From positions 1-41,323 of the forward strand of contig CAYLYE010000023.1 in assembly GCA_964387325.1 (NCBI GenBank): a stretch of DNA of 41,323 nt, written 5' to 3'. Under the pieces are notes generated by a model that saw nothing but the letters and a program-made list of their open reading frames with translations, did not search any database and was not told the origin of the DNA. Below, piece by piece: positions 1 to 9,267 of this stretch (its first letter is position 1; every line of letters starts with the position of its first letter). The position numbers were made by a program, and so were the translations under genes. The stretch comes from CAZZBK01 sp964387325. Its GTDB lineage: Bacteria; Planctomycetota; Planctomycetia; Pirellulales; PNKZ01.

Positions 1-1538
1 GTGAGCCGCTCAAGTACGCCCGAGCAGGGTTTGCCGCGTATCAAATGCTACCGAGACGTGTTCGGCGCGGCAGCGTGCTAGAGCATGCGACAACCATTGA
101 TCGACTGCCGCAAATTGTCAGTTGGCCACGCGATGGCGGGCCGTTCATCACGCTGCCGCAGGTCTATAGTGAGGATCCACGCTCGACAGGCTGGCAACGC
201 TCGAACCTGGGCATGTACCGAGTGCAATTAAGTGGTAATCAGTACCGACTCAACGAACAGATCGGTCTGCACTACCAGATTCATCGTGGTATCGGCGTGC
301 ATCATGCGGCCGCGATCGAGCGAGGCGAGCCGCTACGCGTGAACATTTTTGTCGGTGGACCACCGGCGATGACGATATCGGCCGTGATGCCCCTGCCCGA
401 GGGACTCAGCGAGTTGTCGTTCGCTGGCGCACTTGGTGGGCGACGCGTGCCGTTGATCGTCGAGCCCGGCCGGCCCGCCATTCATGCCGAGGCCGACTTC
501 TGCATCAGCGGCACGATCGATCCGACTCGGTTATTGCCCGAGGGACCGTTTGGCGATCATCTGGGGTACTACGCGTTGCAGCATGATTTTCCGGTGTTGA
601 ACGTCGACCGGGTCACGCATCGCGCGGGAGCGATTTGGCCATTCACGAGCGTCGGTCGCCCGCCGCAAGAAGACAGCGTGTTCGGTCAGTTCATTCACGA
701 ACTCACCGGCTCGATCATCCCCAGCGTGTTGCCCGGGGTACGTGCGGTGCATGCGGTCGACGCGGCGGGGGTGCATCCGTTGTTGTTGGCGATCGGCTCG
801 GAGCGGTATGTCCCCTACTCGACCGCGAGTCGGCCGATGGAACTGCTCACGCAGGCGCACGCGATCTTGGGTCAAGGGCAAATGTCGCTGGCCAAGTATG
901 TGTGGATCGCCGCGGTAGGAAATCGACCAGCGCCCGACCTGCACGATATCGGTGGTTTTTTCAGGCACATGTTGGAGCGAGTCGACTGGACACGCGACTT
1001 GCATTTTCACACCTGCACCACGATGGACACGCTCGATTACTCGGGCGGGCAGCTCAACGCGGGCTCGAAGCTCGTGGTCGCGGCCGTCGGTCCCGCGCGA
1101 CGCGAATTGCCGACGAGTGTCGATGGCCGGCTGCAATTGACCGAGGGGTTCCGTGAGCCGCGTGTGGCACTGCCAGGCGTCTTGGTTGTCAAGGCGCCAC
1201 GATACACGAGCACGTCGTGTCGGCAATTCTGCGCCGCGTTTACGGCCCAGGATGCGATCAACGCTTGGCCGCTCGTGGTGCTCGTCGACGAGAGTGACTT
1301 TACCGCGGACACGCTCAAGAACTGGCTGTGGGTCACCTTTACGCGGAGCGATCCGGCGGCCGATGTGGATGGCATTGAGGCGACAATCGAGCACAAACAC
1401 TGGGGCTGTCGCGGATCGCTCGTAATCGATGCGCGGATCAAGCCACATCACGCCCCGCCCTTGGAAGACGACCCGGCTGTCGTCAAACGGATTGAGTCAC
1501 TTGCCGCCCACGGTGGACCGTTGCGGGGGTTGATTTAG
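1..1538 (+). CDS. UbiD-family prenylated-FMN decarboxylase, 5'-truncated by window edge
   Basis: Reversible decarboxylase of the UbiD family, which uses prenylated FMN made by a UbiX partner. Members act on 4-hydroxybenzoate-type acids in ubiquinone or menaquinone pathways or on aromatic acids; the substrate cannot be told here. The reading frame is open from base 3 to the TAG at 1536-1538 and the residues before the first ATG (45) already match the family, so the true start lies left of the window. Visible family signatures are N-L-G-M-Y-R near the start, the HYQIHRG stretch, the very conserved EGPFGDHLGYY segment and GRPPQEDSVFG. About 510 residues are visible against a usual 480-600. The next gene converges on it with 50 bp between. 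No UbiX gene is visible in the window. Family assignment is firm; the physiological role is open. Confidence 0.9.
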   Translation, partial: EPLKYARAGFAAYQMLPRRVRRGSVLEHATTIDRLPQIVSWPRDGGPFITLPQVYSEDPRSTGWQRSNLGMYRVQLSGNQYRLNEQIGLHYQIHRGIGVHHAAAIERGEPLRVNIFVGGPPAMTISAVMPLPEGLSELSFAGALGGRRVPLIVEPGRPAIHAEADFCISGTIDPTRLLPEGPFGDHLGYYALQHDFPVLNVDRVTHRAGAIWPFTSVGRPPQEDSVFGQFIHELTGSIIPSVLPGVRAVHAVDAAGVHPLLLAIGSERYVPYSTASRPMELLTQAHAILGQGQMSLAKYVWIAAVGNRPAPDLHDIGGFFRHMLERVDWTRDLHFHTCTTMDTLDYSGGQLNAGSKLVVAAVGPARRELPTSVDGRLQLTEGFREPRVALPGVLVVKAPRYTSTSCRQFCAAFTAQDAINAWPLVVLVDESDFTADTLKNWLWVTFTRSDPAADVDGIEATIEHKHWGCRGSLVIDARIKPHHAPPLEDDPAVVKRIESLAAHGGPLRGLI

Positions 1539-1588
1539 CGCGGGAACATTCTCCGGAGGCAGAGCCGCCGGCTTGGGGTGAGACACGA

Positions 1589-3760
1589 TTATGATTGGGC
1601 CAGCGCCTCGGCGGACTTTTCCATCCGGCTCTCGGCCAACGCCGTGTCGACGTTCATCTGCATCGTCACACACCACCGGCCTTGACTGTCGGCTTGTACA
1701 AACCAATGCGGGATGACGACGACCGATTGATGTACCAGCTCAAAGCCTCCTTCGCTTTGGCTGACGGTCTCGATCGGGTAGGTCCAGAACTGCGTGGGGA
1801 GCGATGATTCGATACCGACGTCGATGCCGAGCCATTCGTCGACCAAGTTCAGCGAGCGAGTGTCGACCAGATCGAGTTGTTTGCCGAGTTGTCCGAGACG
1901 GTGATGTTGGCCATCGTGGAAATAGCGATCTTCGGCGCCGCTGGGGAGACCGGCAAAATTGAACTCGACCGCAAAGTGGAACGAGCGCCCCGCAGGTAAG
2001 CCTTCGATGAGGTAGGCGATCTCGACGACATGGCTGCCGGTTTCGAGCGTGACCCCTTTGGTGATTTTGAGCGGCACGCCCCAGGCGTTTCCTTGGCGAA
2101 ACATCTGCACTTGATGACGATCCGGGTTGCGACGCACGCGGGCTTCATACACCCCGCCGAGAAAATCACCGCGTTCCATCGCCGTACTGGCGACGACCGC
2201 TTCGAGCGTGGTCTCTTGGTCGTAGAAGTGATCGAGCAAGCTCTTACGTTGATAGGTGTCGTACTGCACTCGACGATCGAGGCCGGGCTGCTTGAAGATC
2301 ACACGGTCGTGAATGCTGGCGACAGCGCTTTGCGATTGTTGCGCTCCGGCAAGCACCTTGCGATGGTACGCCTCGGGGCGCCGCGACAATGTGGCCAGTA
2401 GGTTGTGGCAAATCGAGCGCACGTCGAGTTCGTACATCTGTCCGCCACGGTGGGGCGAGAGCAGCGTGGCCAATCGATCGTTGCTCAGGAGCACTTCCTG
2501 ACGCGCGTCGAGATTGAAATCGGCGACCGTGGCTTCGATCCAAGTCGAACCGCGCATCGCCGCGCGATCGAGCAAATTCTCCGCGGCAATCAGATGGTTG
2601 TAAACGGCATTGCGAAGATGGGGTAAATAAATGCCGCCAAACGCACCGTGCCAGTAGCTGCAATTGCACTGCCCCCGATACAGTTCGCGCCGCGCCTGGG
2701 CGACCAACTCGCGATCATGCTGAGCCTCGACGGCCGCTTGCAGTCGATTGCTCACCATGAACATGCGGGTATACATCTCGTCGCTTTCTGGGTACTTCAC
2801 TTTGAAGTTCCTCCAGAAACCGCCACGAATGAACCGGTGGATCGTCGGCCAGCGCGGATCGTATTCCATGTCGTGCTTGATCCGGTCGTACTCGACGATC
2901 TGCTCGGCGGGCAAAGCCCACTCGGTCATCTCGCGGTAGCTCGCGTCGGGCAAAAAGATTTTGCCCAGCGGCGGTACGTTGTCGACCGTCTCGCCGAGCG
3001 TCGTGACGTTGATCCACGACTGATTGGCCGCGAGCGCCTCGAAGAACCGTTGCAGCCAGCCATCTGCGTAACAGTGCTTATGCGTCTCAGGCCAGGTGCC
3101 AAACTTCTCGCCGTCGTCGCCAAACACCACGACCGAGCCGGGGTGATCCTGGGTGATGCCGCGCAGATAATTGATCGTCTCTTGCGGATCAGCAAAGGGG
3201 ATCAAATAGCGCAATCGTTCGCTACCAGGAAATACCGCGACGATCTGGCCGTCGTCTTCGGTAACGTGGTAACCGTGCAATTGGCTGTCGAGCAACCCTG
3301 AGTTCTTGAAGTGGAAGTCGTCGAGCAGTGTGTATTGAATGCCGGCCGTGGCCACTTCGCTGGTTAGGGATTGTTCCCAAACACGTTCGGGCATCCACAT
3401 GCCGCGCACTTTGGTGTTAAACCGCTGCTGCAACCAATCGCTGTACATACGGATCTGGCCGACCCGATCGCGACGAGGCAGCATGGGTAGAATCGCCTCA
3501 TAGTAGGCGCCGCCAATGATCTCGATGCGACCGCTATCGACCAGTCGGGCGACCCGCTCGACGTATTCCGGATGCCGCTCGACGAGCCAATCCATCAAAC
3601 AGCCGCTGGTATGCAAGCCGATCTTGAGCGATGGAAAACGCTCGAAGACCTCAAGAAACGGCAGATAGCTGTCTTGGTAAGCTTGCTCGATGACGCCATC
3701 GAAGTTACCAACGGGCTGGTGGTTGTGGAAAACAAGGCAAAGTCTTAGCGGCTGAAACAT
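1589..3760 (-). CDS. Glycoside hydrolase family 57 alpha-amylase / 4-alpha-glucanotransferase
   Basis: Retaining GH57 enzyme acting on alpha-1,4-glucans, probably in glycogen or maltodextrin turnover in the cytoplasm (no signal peptide). The N-terminal (beta/alpha)7 barrel shows the family motif HNHQP at residues 12-16, the nucleophile motif WMPERVW with Glu125, and the acid/base motif FGDDGEKFG around Asp215-216. A helical middle domain follows at about 310-390 (DUF1925-like), then a beta-sandwich C-terminal half (DUF1926-like) to residue 723. Length and domain order match Thermococcus-type 4-alpha-glucanotransferases better than GH57 branching enzymes. The start ATG has no strong ribosome site, which is common in this lineage. 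It converges with the UbiD gene. Distinguishing amylase from glucanotransferase would need activity data. Confidence 0.9.
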   Translation of the reverse strand: MFQPLRLCLVFHNHQPVGNFDGVIEQAYQDSYLPFLEVFERFPSLKIGLHTSGCLMDWLVERHPEYVERVARLVDSGRIEIIGGAYYEAILPMLPRRDRVGQIRMYSDWLQQRFNTKVRGMWMPERVWEQSLTSEVATAGIQYTLLDDFHFKNSGLLDSQLHGYHVTEDDGQIVAVFPGSERLRYLIPFADPQETINYLRGITQDHPGSVVVFGDDGEKFGTWPETHKHCYADGWLQRFFEALAANQSWINVTTLGETVDNVPPLGKIFLPDASYREMTEWALPAEQIVEYDRIKHDMEYDPRWPTIHRFIRGGFWRNFKVKYPESDEMYTRMFMVSNRLQAAVEAQHDRELVAQARRELYRGQCNCSYWHGAFGGIYLPHLRNAVYNHLIAAENLLDRAAMRGSTWIEATVADFNLDARQEVLLSNDRLATLLSPHRGGQMYELDVRSICHNLLATLSRRPEAYHRKVLAGAQQSQSAVASIHDRVIFKQPGLDRRVQYDTYQRKSLLDHFYDQETTLEAVVASTAMERGDFLGGVYEARVRRNPDRHQVQMFRQGNAWGVPLKITKGVTLETGSHVVEIAYLIEGLPAGRSFHFAVEFNFAGLPSGAEDRYFHDGQHHRLGQLGKQLDLVDTRSLNLVDEWLGIDVGIESSLPTQFWTYPIETVSQSEGGFELVHQSVVVIPHWFVQADSQGRWCVTMQMNVDTALAESRMEKSAEALAQS

Positions 3761-4002
3761 GGCGGTAGGGGGTCCCTCAGGATCGGGCTCTGATCGATCT
3801 TCCGGTTAAGTCGACCATTTGCGGGTGACTTGCTTAGCCAATGGCGTCGAGCACGACAAGGTAGCCAGAGATTCCTGGCTCGATGGACATGGCTCAACGT
3901 TGCTGACTGCGCGAGGCAGTATAAGAAGCCCGATTCGGTTTCTAAAACATCAATTCCCGCTACCGCTACGCTCCGCCGAAGGGGCAGCTAGCACTCACCA
4001 TA

Positions 4003-4548
4003 TCAATGCGGGGCCTGTTTGAGCAAGTCAAACTCGGTCGCTTGCGCCGCAGTGATGAGCCAACGGTCGTCAACTTTGCGCCAATCGAGCCGGTAGGACA
4101 AAAAAGTCTCGCCCGTCGCGCCGACAGCGCCGCGAAATTGTCCAGACACGCGTGCCGTAACATAGATCGTTGCCGTAGGCTGGGGTGTGAGGCGACTGAT
4201 CTGCACCTCGACATCGACCAGTTTGATGCGATCGACCTGCACTCCGGTGATGGCAGCCTGGGTAGTCCGCCGCAAGGCGCCTTGGGCAGGATCGATAAAC
4301 GCGAGCAAACGGTCAACCTGTTCCGCCTCGCACGCTTCCACCGCCTCGTCCAGTGCTGCTAGCACGGCTTCGCGGTCGGTGACAATCCAGCGCTCGACCA
4401 TCACACCAGCCAGCACGATGGCCCCGACCACGAGCATCGGCCCCGCGATGATCAGCCGGCCGGAATTGAAGAGAGCGATGCCCAAGAACAATTCAACGAT
4501 CAGGCCCAGGGTGATGAGCAGCGTTGGGTCTTCGGTCAGCCAGGTCAT
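4003..4548 (-). CDS. Membrane protein with C-terminal NTF2-like domain, function unknown
   Basis: I do not recognise a named family. The chosen ATG (4548-4546) overlaps the stop of the upstream gene as ATGA, giving translational coupling and a protein of 181 residues; an in-frame ATG at 4596 would bury it in the upstream gene. Two hydrophobic helices (about 9-27 and 31-51) are followed by a soluble region (57-181) whose alternating helix and strands, ending in a W-R-K-V-D-D-R-W-L-I pattern, resemble the NTF2/SnoaL cone fold (inference). It is probably anchored in the cytoplasmic membrane and pairs with the small membrane protein encoded just upstream. No catalytic residues can be identified. 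The two genes look like a lineage-specific pair. Confidence 0.7.
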   Translation of the reverse strand: MTWLTEDPTLLITLGLIVELFLGIALFNSGRLIIAGPMLVVGAIVLAGVMVERWIVTDREAVLAALDEAVEACEAEQVDRLLAFIDPAQGALRRTTQAAITGVQVDRIKLVDVEVQISRLTPQPTATIYVTARVSGQFRGAVGATGETFLSYRLDWRKVDDRWLITAAQATEFDLLKQAPH

Positions 4549-4865
4549 GAAGACGGCTCGGTCGACTTGTGCTGCGCAATACGCACCGCTCGCCATGCCG
4601 TCGCGGCCACAAGCATCATCACGACGAAGAAAACGATCACCCTCGGCATGTGCTCAGAGGGCTCACCGCGGGCGACCACCACATCGGTCTCAGGCATTTC
4701 ACCGCCAGAGCGCTCGACCTGGACCCGAGTACGGGTATCGTGCATGCGCTCGAGGCGCATCTGTCGCTGGGCGTTTTTGGGCCCAATCGCCCAGAGGCCC
4801 AGGAGTCCTGTGAGCAGGAACAAACCGAGCCAGAACCACGGCGAGTCAGTCAGCGGACGGGACAT
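4545..4865 (-). CDS. Small two-helix membrane protein, function unknown
   Basis: The protein has 106 residues. A hydrophobic helix at about 9-27 and another at 75-92 flank a charged loop rich in Arg, Glu and Gln (28-74). This suggests a hairpin membrane protein with a roughly 45-residue polar loop. Its TGA overlaps the ATG of the following NTF2-like membrane gene by the ATGA arrangement, so the two are very probably translated together and may form a complex. No similarity to a named family is recognised. The start ATG lies about 78 bp after the enolase stop on the same strand, so co-transcription with eno is possible but unproven. Confidence 0.65.
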   Translation of the reverse strand: MSRPLTDSPWFWLGLFLLTGLLGLWAIGPKNAQRQMRLERMHDTRTRVQVERSGGEMPETDVVVARGEPSEHMPRVIVFFVVMMLVAATAWRAVRIAQHKSTEPSS

Positions 4866-4908
4866 CGGGAAATGATGAGTGATGAATGCGGAATGATGAA
4901 GAACGAAA
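4866..4908. repeat. Short 'atgatgagtgatgaatg' type intergenic repeat
   Basis: The 78-bp gap after eno contains a low-complexity stretch made of near copies of the unit atgatgag / gtgatgaatg / gaatgatgaag. From general familiarity, strings of this type (read on the other strand as 'cattcatcactcatcat') are scattered between genes in planctomycete and verrucomicrobial genomes. No other copy was noticed in this window, so the dispersed nature is recalled, not shown. Confidence 0.4.
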
Positions 4909-4943
4909 AGGCTGATATTTGCCCCGCATCCCTCACCCCTTCT

Positions 4944-6254
4944 TTATTTCTTTCGCTTCGCGAACAACGAACCCGCGTATTGGGCCGTCGCGCCAAGCGT
5001 TTCTTCGATACGCAAGAGTTGATTGTACTTGGCTGTCCGGTCGGTGCGTGACAGCGAGCCGGTTTTGATCTGGCCCGTGCCGAGTGCCACGGCCAAGTCG
5101 GCGATGGTCGCATCCTCGGTCTCGCCACTGCGATGGCTGCTGATGCTCGTGTAGCCGTTGCGGTGAGCGAGTTCGATTGCTTCGATCGTCTCGGTCAGCG
5201 TGCCGATCTGGTTCACCTTAATGAGAATGCTATTGGCAATACCTTCGTTAATACCCTTTTGCAGCCGCTGCACGTTGGTCACGAACAGGTCGTCGCCGAC
5301 CAACTGAGTGGTCGCGCCGAGCTTTTTGGTCAATTGCAGCCAGCCGTTCCAATCGTCTTCCGAGCAGCCGTCCTCGATCGAGACGATCGGGAACTTGCCG
5401 GCCCACGACGCGAGCATGTCGACCATGCCGGCCGGATCGAGCTTGGTAAGCTCCTTCCGCTTGTGGCCCAGCGTGTAGGTGTTGGCCTTGGCATCGAACA
5501 ACTCGGTAGCCGCCACATCGAGCGCAAAGAACACTTGCTCGCCCAGTTTGTAGCCGGCCTTCTCGACGGCTGTGCTGATGACTTCGAGCGCTTCGACATC
5601 GCTCTTCAAGTCCGGAGCAAATCCTCCTTCGTCACCGACGGCCGTCTTGAAGCCTTTGTCTTGCAGCACCTTTTTGAGCGAGTGGAAAATTTCAACGCCG
5701 CAGCGAAGCGCTTCGCCGAAGGTATCGAAGCCCAGGGGCATGACCATGAACTCTTGGACATCGACGCCGTTGTCGGCATGGGCTCCGCCATTGATGATGT
5801 TCATCATCGGAGCCGGGAGCAGCTTGGCGTTCACACCACCGAGGTAGCGGAACAGCGGCAGCGAGCAGCACTCGGCAGCCGCCTTGGCCACGGCGAGTGA
5901 CACGCCCAGGATCGCGTTCGCGCCCAGTTCTTTCTTGTTGGGCGTGCCGTCGAGTTCGATCATCCGCTGATCGACGCTACGCTGATCGAGCGCGTCGAGT
6001 CCCACGAGTTCGTCGGCAATTCGGTCATTGATGTTGGATACGGCTTTCGTGACGCTCTTGCCGACAAAACGACTCTTGTCGCCATCGCGAAGCTCCCAGG
6101 CCTCGTGGGCCCCGGTGCTCGCGCCACTCGGCACCGCCGCGCGACCGAACGAGCCATCGGCCAGCCGAACGTCGACCTCCACCGTTGGGTTGCCTCGGCT
6201 ATCGAGAATTTGGCGTCCGTGAATATCAACGATGGTCGAGTTCATCATGTCCAT
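4944..6254 (-). CDS. eno: Enolase (phosphopyruvate hydratase)
   Basis: Converts 2-phosphoglycerate to phosphoenolpyruvate in glycolysis, in the cytoplasm, with two Mg ions. At 436 residues it has full bacterial length. The N-terminal ILDSRGNPTVEV and SGASTG motifs are present. Visible active-site residues are Glu209 in GDEGG, metal ligands Asp246, Glu294 (IEDG) and Asp321 (GDDLFVTN), Lys346 in IKVNQIGT, His374 in SSHRSGETED and Lys397 before SLSRTDR. The start was taken at the first ATG; Met4 would also serve and neither has a clear ribosome site. The two small membrane-protein genes follow on the same strand. A housekeeping gene with nothing unusual. Confidence 0.98.
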   Translation of the reverse strand: MDMMNSTIVDIHGRQILDSRGNPTVEVDVRLADGSFGRAAVPSGASTGAHEAWELRDGDKSRFVGKSVTKAVSNINDRIADELVGLDALDQRSVDQRMIELDGTPNKKELGANAILGVSLAVAKAAAECCSLPLFRYLGGVNAKLLPAPMMNIINGGAHADNGVDVQEFMVMPLGFDTFGEALRCGVEIFHSLKKVLQDKGFKTAVGDEGGFAPDLKSDVEALEVISTAVEKAGYKLGEQVFFALDVAATELFDAKANTYTLGHKRKELTKLDPAGMVDMLASWAGKFPIVSIEDGCSEDDWNGWLQLTKKLGATTQLVGDDLFVTNVQRLQKGINEGIANSILIKVNQIGTLTETIEAIELAHRNGYTSISSHRSGETEDATIADLAVALGTGQIKTGSLSRTDRTAKYNQLLRIEETLGATAQYAGSLFAKRKK

Positions 6255-6432
6255 GGCAGTGTGTTAACTATTTAAGGGAGTTTGACTTACGGGTAGAAAT
6301 GAACGCCTCGGCAGACGTTTGAACAGCGCTCTTAACAGACGCCCATTGTGCATATTCCCTCGGGCGTTGGCTATCCCCTCGGAGCAACTTATTGGCCGGC
6401 TTGAAACCCCTCGACCGATACACAAACCGGGC

Positions 6433-7332
6433 TTAGGCCTGTCCCATCGAAGCACGTCGACGGGAGACTCGCCAGGCGTCGAACGAGTACATGGCCACGG
6501 CCGACCAGATGAGCGAAAAGCTCACCAGTTTCTGCGCATCGAGCGATTCTTCTAGCACGAGGATTGCGACAAAGAATTGCAGGCTCGGCGCTAAATATTG
6601 CAAAAAGCCAAGTGTCGTCATCGGCAATCGTCGGGCCGCCCCCGCGAACAGCAGCAGAGGTACGATCGTGACCGGTCCACCCAGGGCCAGTGTGGCGAGC
6701 ATCGACGGAGCATACGCTCTCTCGGCCGGCGAGAGCAGCAGATACAAAACCGCCAGCGGCAATAGCAGCGTCGTCTCGACACTTAGGCCGATGAGCGCGT
6801 CAATCTGCAATAATTTCCGCGCCAAGCCGTACAGTGAAAACGAGATGGCCAGCCCCAGAGCAATCGACGGAAATACGCCACCGATGGCCGCCTGATACGC
6901 GACCCCGGCCGTGGCGAGCCCGATCGCCCATCCTTGTACCCGTCGCAGTCGCTCGCCGAGGACGAAGATCCCGAGCAGCACGTTGGCTAACGGCGTGATG
7001 AAGTATCCCAGCGAGGCTTGCAAGACCTGCTCCGTCGAGACCGCGTAGATATAGATGAACCAGTTCGCCGCGATGAGCAGGGTACTGATGGCCAAACCCT
7101 GGATGAGTTGCCGCGAACGCCACGCCCGCAGCCAGTCCCCGAGCCGCCGCAAGACGACAATGACGATCAACAAGGCCGCGCACGACCAAACGATCCGATG
7201 CGCGAGCACGTCGATCGGGAGCACCTCGCGTACCAGACGAAAGTACAGCGGGATCATCCCCCACCACGAGTACGCTCCGAGCCCGAACCATAGTCCGATG
7301 CGTTGTGTATGATCCGATGACTCGTTGTGCAT
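6433..7332 (-). CDS. rarD: RarD-type EamA permease (drug/metabolite transporter superfamily)
   Basis: Inner-membrane transporter of the DMT superfamily with about ten transmembrane helices in two EamA halves. RarD homologues carry the historical label 'chloramphenicol-sensitive protein', but the real substrate is not established. Family signatures visible are the opening G-L-W-F-G-L-G-A-Y-S-W-W-G, the PIDVLAHRIVWS segment after helix 1, the NWFIYIYAV segment, ASLGYFITPL and the C-terminal FLQYLAPSLQF. The ATG at 7332 (299 residues) is preferred; an in-frame ATG at 7392 would overlap the upstream phosphatase-like gene by 41 bp. The 20-bp spacing to that gene suggests co-transcription. Confidence 0.88.
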   Translation of the reverse strand: MHNESSDHTQRIGLWFGLGAYSWWGMIPLYFRLVREVLPIDVLAHRIVWSCAALLIVIVVLRRLGDWLRAWRSRQLIQGLAISTLLIAANWFIYIYAVSTEQVLQASLGYFITPLANVLLGIFVLGERLRRVQGWAIGLATAGVAYQAAIGGVFPSIALGLAISFSLYGLARKLLQIDALIGLSVETTLLLPLAVLYLLLSPAERAYAPSMLATLALGGPVTIVPLLLFAGAARRLPMTTLGFLQYLAPSLQFFVAILVLEESLDAQKLVSFSLIWSAVAMYSFDAWRVSRRRASMGQA

Positions 7333-7351
7333 CCGGTAGCCGCCGATCTCG

Positions 7352-8692
7352 CTAGCGCTGCAAATTCTGTGGCAACTCGGGTGGCTTGCCATCGCCGACG
7401 AGCACTGGCTGAGCGCGGCGAGGCTGAACGAGTTGACTTAACTCGGTGGCCTCCTGATGCTCAGCGAACCAGCGGCGACATGCCTCGCGGCTCTGATCGC
7501 GACGCGCAAAAGTCGAGAACGCCCCCAACGACGACTGATCGACGATCACCGCGATCCGCGCCACGGCCGTATCACAGTAACGATATTGGGCCGCCTCGGG
7601 CTCGGGTCTCAACCGCTCGTCGTCGAGCAGCGGCTGCAAAAACGGCAGGCGGTTCTGCGTGTACCGGTTGGTCACACCCGACACGACCGCCGCGTACCAC
7701 GGACTGACACGCGCGGTGCGAGATTCTTGTTCCAGCCGATGCTTCAATGTCGCCTGCTGGGCGACCGTGCCGAAATCGGCGATCAACGCCGCGGCTAACG
7801 ACAATTCTCGCGACGACGGCTCATCTTGATCGATTAACACGACCGCCTGCTGGGTTGCCTCGGACACCAACAAATCGTTCGGCTTGTCGATCAGCCGCGC
7901 TGCCAATGCCAACGCAAACGGCTTGTGTTCAAGTAGATACTGCTTGACCCCGCGGGCGGTTTTCTCGTCCGACCTGTGCTGCCGCAACGCCTGTACGAGC
8001 GCCGGATAATCAGCAGCCGAGGCGACAACCTGCGGCACGAATGCTTGCTTCAGCGATTGCCATTCGCTCGGCGAAGGCACGGGCCGAGGCAGATAGGTTC
8101 GAAGGTTATGCTCTTGAATCCGCGCCGGAGGACCGAACTCGAACGAGAACATTTCGCGCAGCGTCGGCTCAACTCCCCAACGGTCATACTCCAAGCGAAA
8201 CAGCGCTGAGACGGTTCCAGTCCGATGCCGTCCCCCCATGCAATGCACCGCCACGGGATGATGCTGCGGGTTGTCAAACAACTCGAAGAACGCCTCGAAC
8301 TGCCAGGGACTAAACCAGGGCCAACAGGCTTCGTTCCCCATCCACCATTGCTGGTGATCGATCCCCAACTCGCGCACGTAACTCGACTCCATCGCGCCGT
8401 CAGGCTCGCCCAAGTCGAGCCAACCTCGGTGCAACTGGCAGTCGTAGAGCTGCAAACTGAGGACAGTTTTCACGCCATGACGTTTGACGAGGTGATCGAA
8501 ACCGAATTCGGTTGGCTGACCGGCGCGATAGAGCACCCCTTCGCGAACGACCTGAAAACGCTTGGCCTGATATCGCCAGAAGAAGTACCATAGCCCGCCG
8601 GCGCTGACGAGGAACACCGAGAGCAAAACACCCCATGATCGCCGTGAAAGCGACCATTGAATCGCTTTCGGCACGCGGCTTGGCAAGACCAT
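7352..8692 (-). CDS. Membrane-anchored Cys-phosphatase-like protein with long alpha-helical C-terminal region
   Basis: 446 residues. A single hydrophobic helix at about 20-38 follows a basic N-terminus (anchor or uncleaved signal). Residues 45-205 carry a dual-specificity / tyrosine phosphatase-like domain: the opening pattern R-V-L-Y-R-A-G-Q-P is typical of bacterial DSP-like proteins, and the P-loop VHCMGGRHRTG gives nucleophile Cys151 and Arg157 (CX5R). Acidic residues earlier in the domain could supply the general acid, but I cannot assign one. The remaining 240 residues are helix-rich, with repeated 'ALAARLIDKPNDLL' and 'AAALIADFG' stretches resembling HEAT/ARM-type repeats (inference). 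An AAGGGA ribosome site lies just before the ATG. Substrate (phosphoprotein or phosphoinositide) is unknown. Confidence 0.75.
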   Translation of the reverse strand: MVLPSRVPKAIQWSLSRRSWGVLLSVFLVSAGGLWYFFWRYQAKRFQVVREGVLYRAGQPTEFGFDHLVKRHGVKTVLSLQLYDCQLHRGWLDLGEPDGAMESSYVRELGIDHQQWWMGNEACWPWFSPWQFEAFFELFDNPQHHPVAVHCMGGRHRTGTVSALFRLEYDRWGVEPTLREMFSFEFGPPARIQEHNLRTYLPRPVPSPSEWQSLKQAFVPQVVASAADYPALVQALRQHRSDEKTARGVKQYLLEHKPFALALAARLIDKPNDLLVSEATQQAVVLIDQDEPSSRELSLAAALIADFGTVAQQATLKHRLEQESRTARVSPWYAAVVSGVTNRYTQNRLPFLQPLLDDERLRPEPEAAQYRYCDTAVARIAVIVDQSSLGAFSTFARRDQSREACRRWFAEHQEATELSQLVQPRRAQPVLVGDGKPPELPQNLQR

Positions 8693-8869
8693 GGTATCCG
8701 TTCCCTTAGAGTGCGGCGCGCCCTGCTTGGCGTGCTCAAAAGGTCACGGTAATCGACGGATGGTGCAACCGTCAATTGCGGTTTCTGGCTACGCTACTTG
8801 CGATAACTCGATACCCTGAAACAGGTTGAGTAATTTCTCCCCATTCGCAGCCGGTCTCAGCGGATGCGG

Positions 8870-8897
8870 TTGCGTGCTGGGCGAGTCACGCTATATT
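8870..8897 (+). promoter_or_regulatory. Candidate sigma70-type promoter for rpmB-gatCAB
   Basis: TTGCGT (8870-8875) and TATATT (8892-8897) are separated by 16 bp and lie about 50 bp before the rpmB start, in the only sizeable gap upstream of the translation cluster. The -10 matches the consensus at five of six bases and the -35 only at three, so this is a reasonable but unproven call. Confidence 0.45.
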
Positions 8898-8946
8898 AGT
8901 GGTTTGCTCGAAAGTAAGTGATTCCAAGTATTTGCGGAGGATGGCC

Positions 8947-9237
8947 ATGGCGGCCGGATGTGATGTTTGTGGTAAGACCGCTGGCAAGGGAAACTCGGTC
9001 ACCACGCGCGGCAAAGCGAAGTACCTGGGTGGCGTTGGCACCAAGGTCACCGGTATCACGCGCCGGTTATTCAAGCCGAATCTCCAAAGCATCAAGGTCA
9101 CCCAAAACGGGACCAACAGGACCATTCGCGCCTGCACACAGTGCATTCGCAGCGGTCGTGTGACCAAAGCGGTGAAAGCCGCCCCGTTCCGCGTGCCAAC
9201 CGAAGCCGCCAGCGCCAAGAAAAAGGCCAAGGCCTAG
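8947..9237 (+). CDS. rpmB: Large ribosomal subunit protein bL28
   Basis: Structural protein of the 50S subunit. The 96-residue protein begins MAAGCDVCGK and carries two CxxC pairs (Cys5/Cys8 and Cys63/Cys66), the zinc-binding form of bL28, plus the characteristic TTRGKAKYLGG and LFKPNLQ stretches. The start is decided by GGAGG at 8936-8940: an ATG at 8941 would sit directly against it, whereas the ATG at 8947 has a good 6-nt spacing. A Lys/Ala-rich tail of about 15 residues extends past the usual end. gatC follows after 30 bp, so a ribosomal protein gene heads the amidotransferase operon. Confidence 0.95.
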   Translation: MAAGCDVCGKTAGKGNSVTTRGKAKYLGGVGTKVTGITRRLFKPNLQSIKVTQNGTNRTIRACTQCIRSGRVTKAVKAAPFRVPTEAASAKKKAKA

Positions 9238-9267
9238 TTGCCCTTTGTCGCTGAGGTCGAGTACGCG

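Noticed and set aside
531..1451. 306-codon open frame antisense to the UbiD gene
   Set aside because: It lies wholly opposite a clear UbiD coding frame, is Arg-rich and has no recognisable domain. Such shadows are expected in high-GC DNA.
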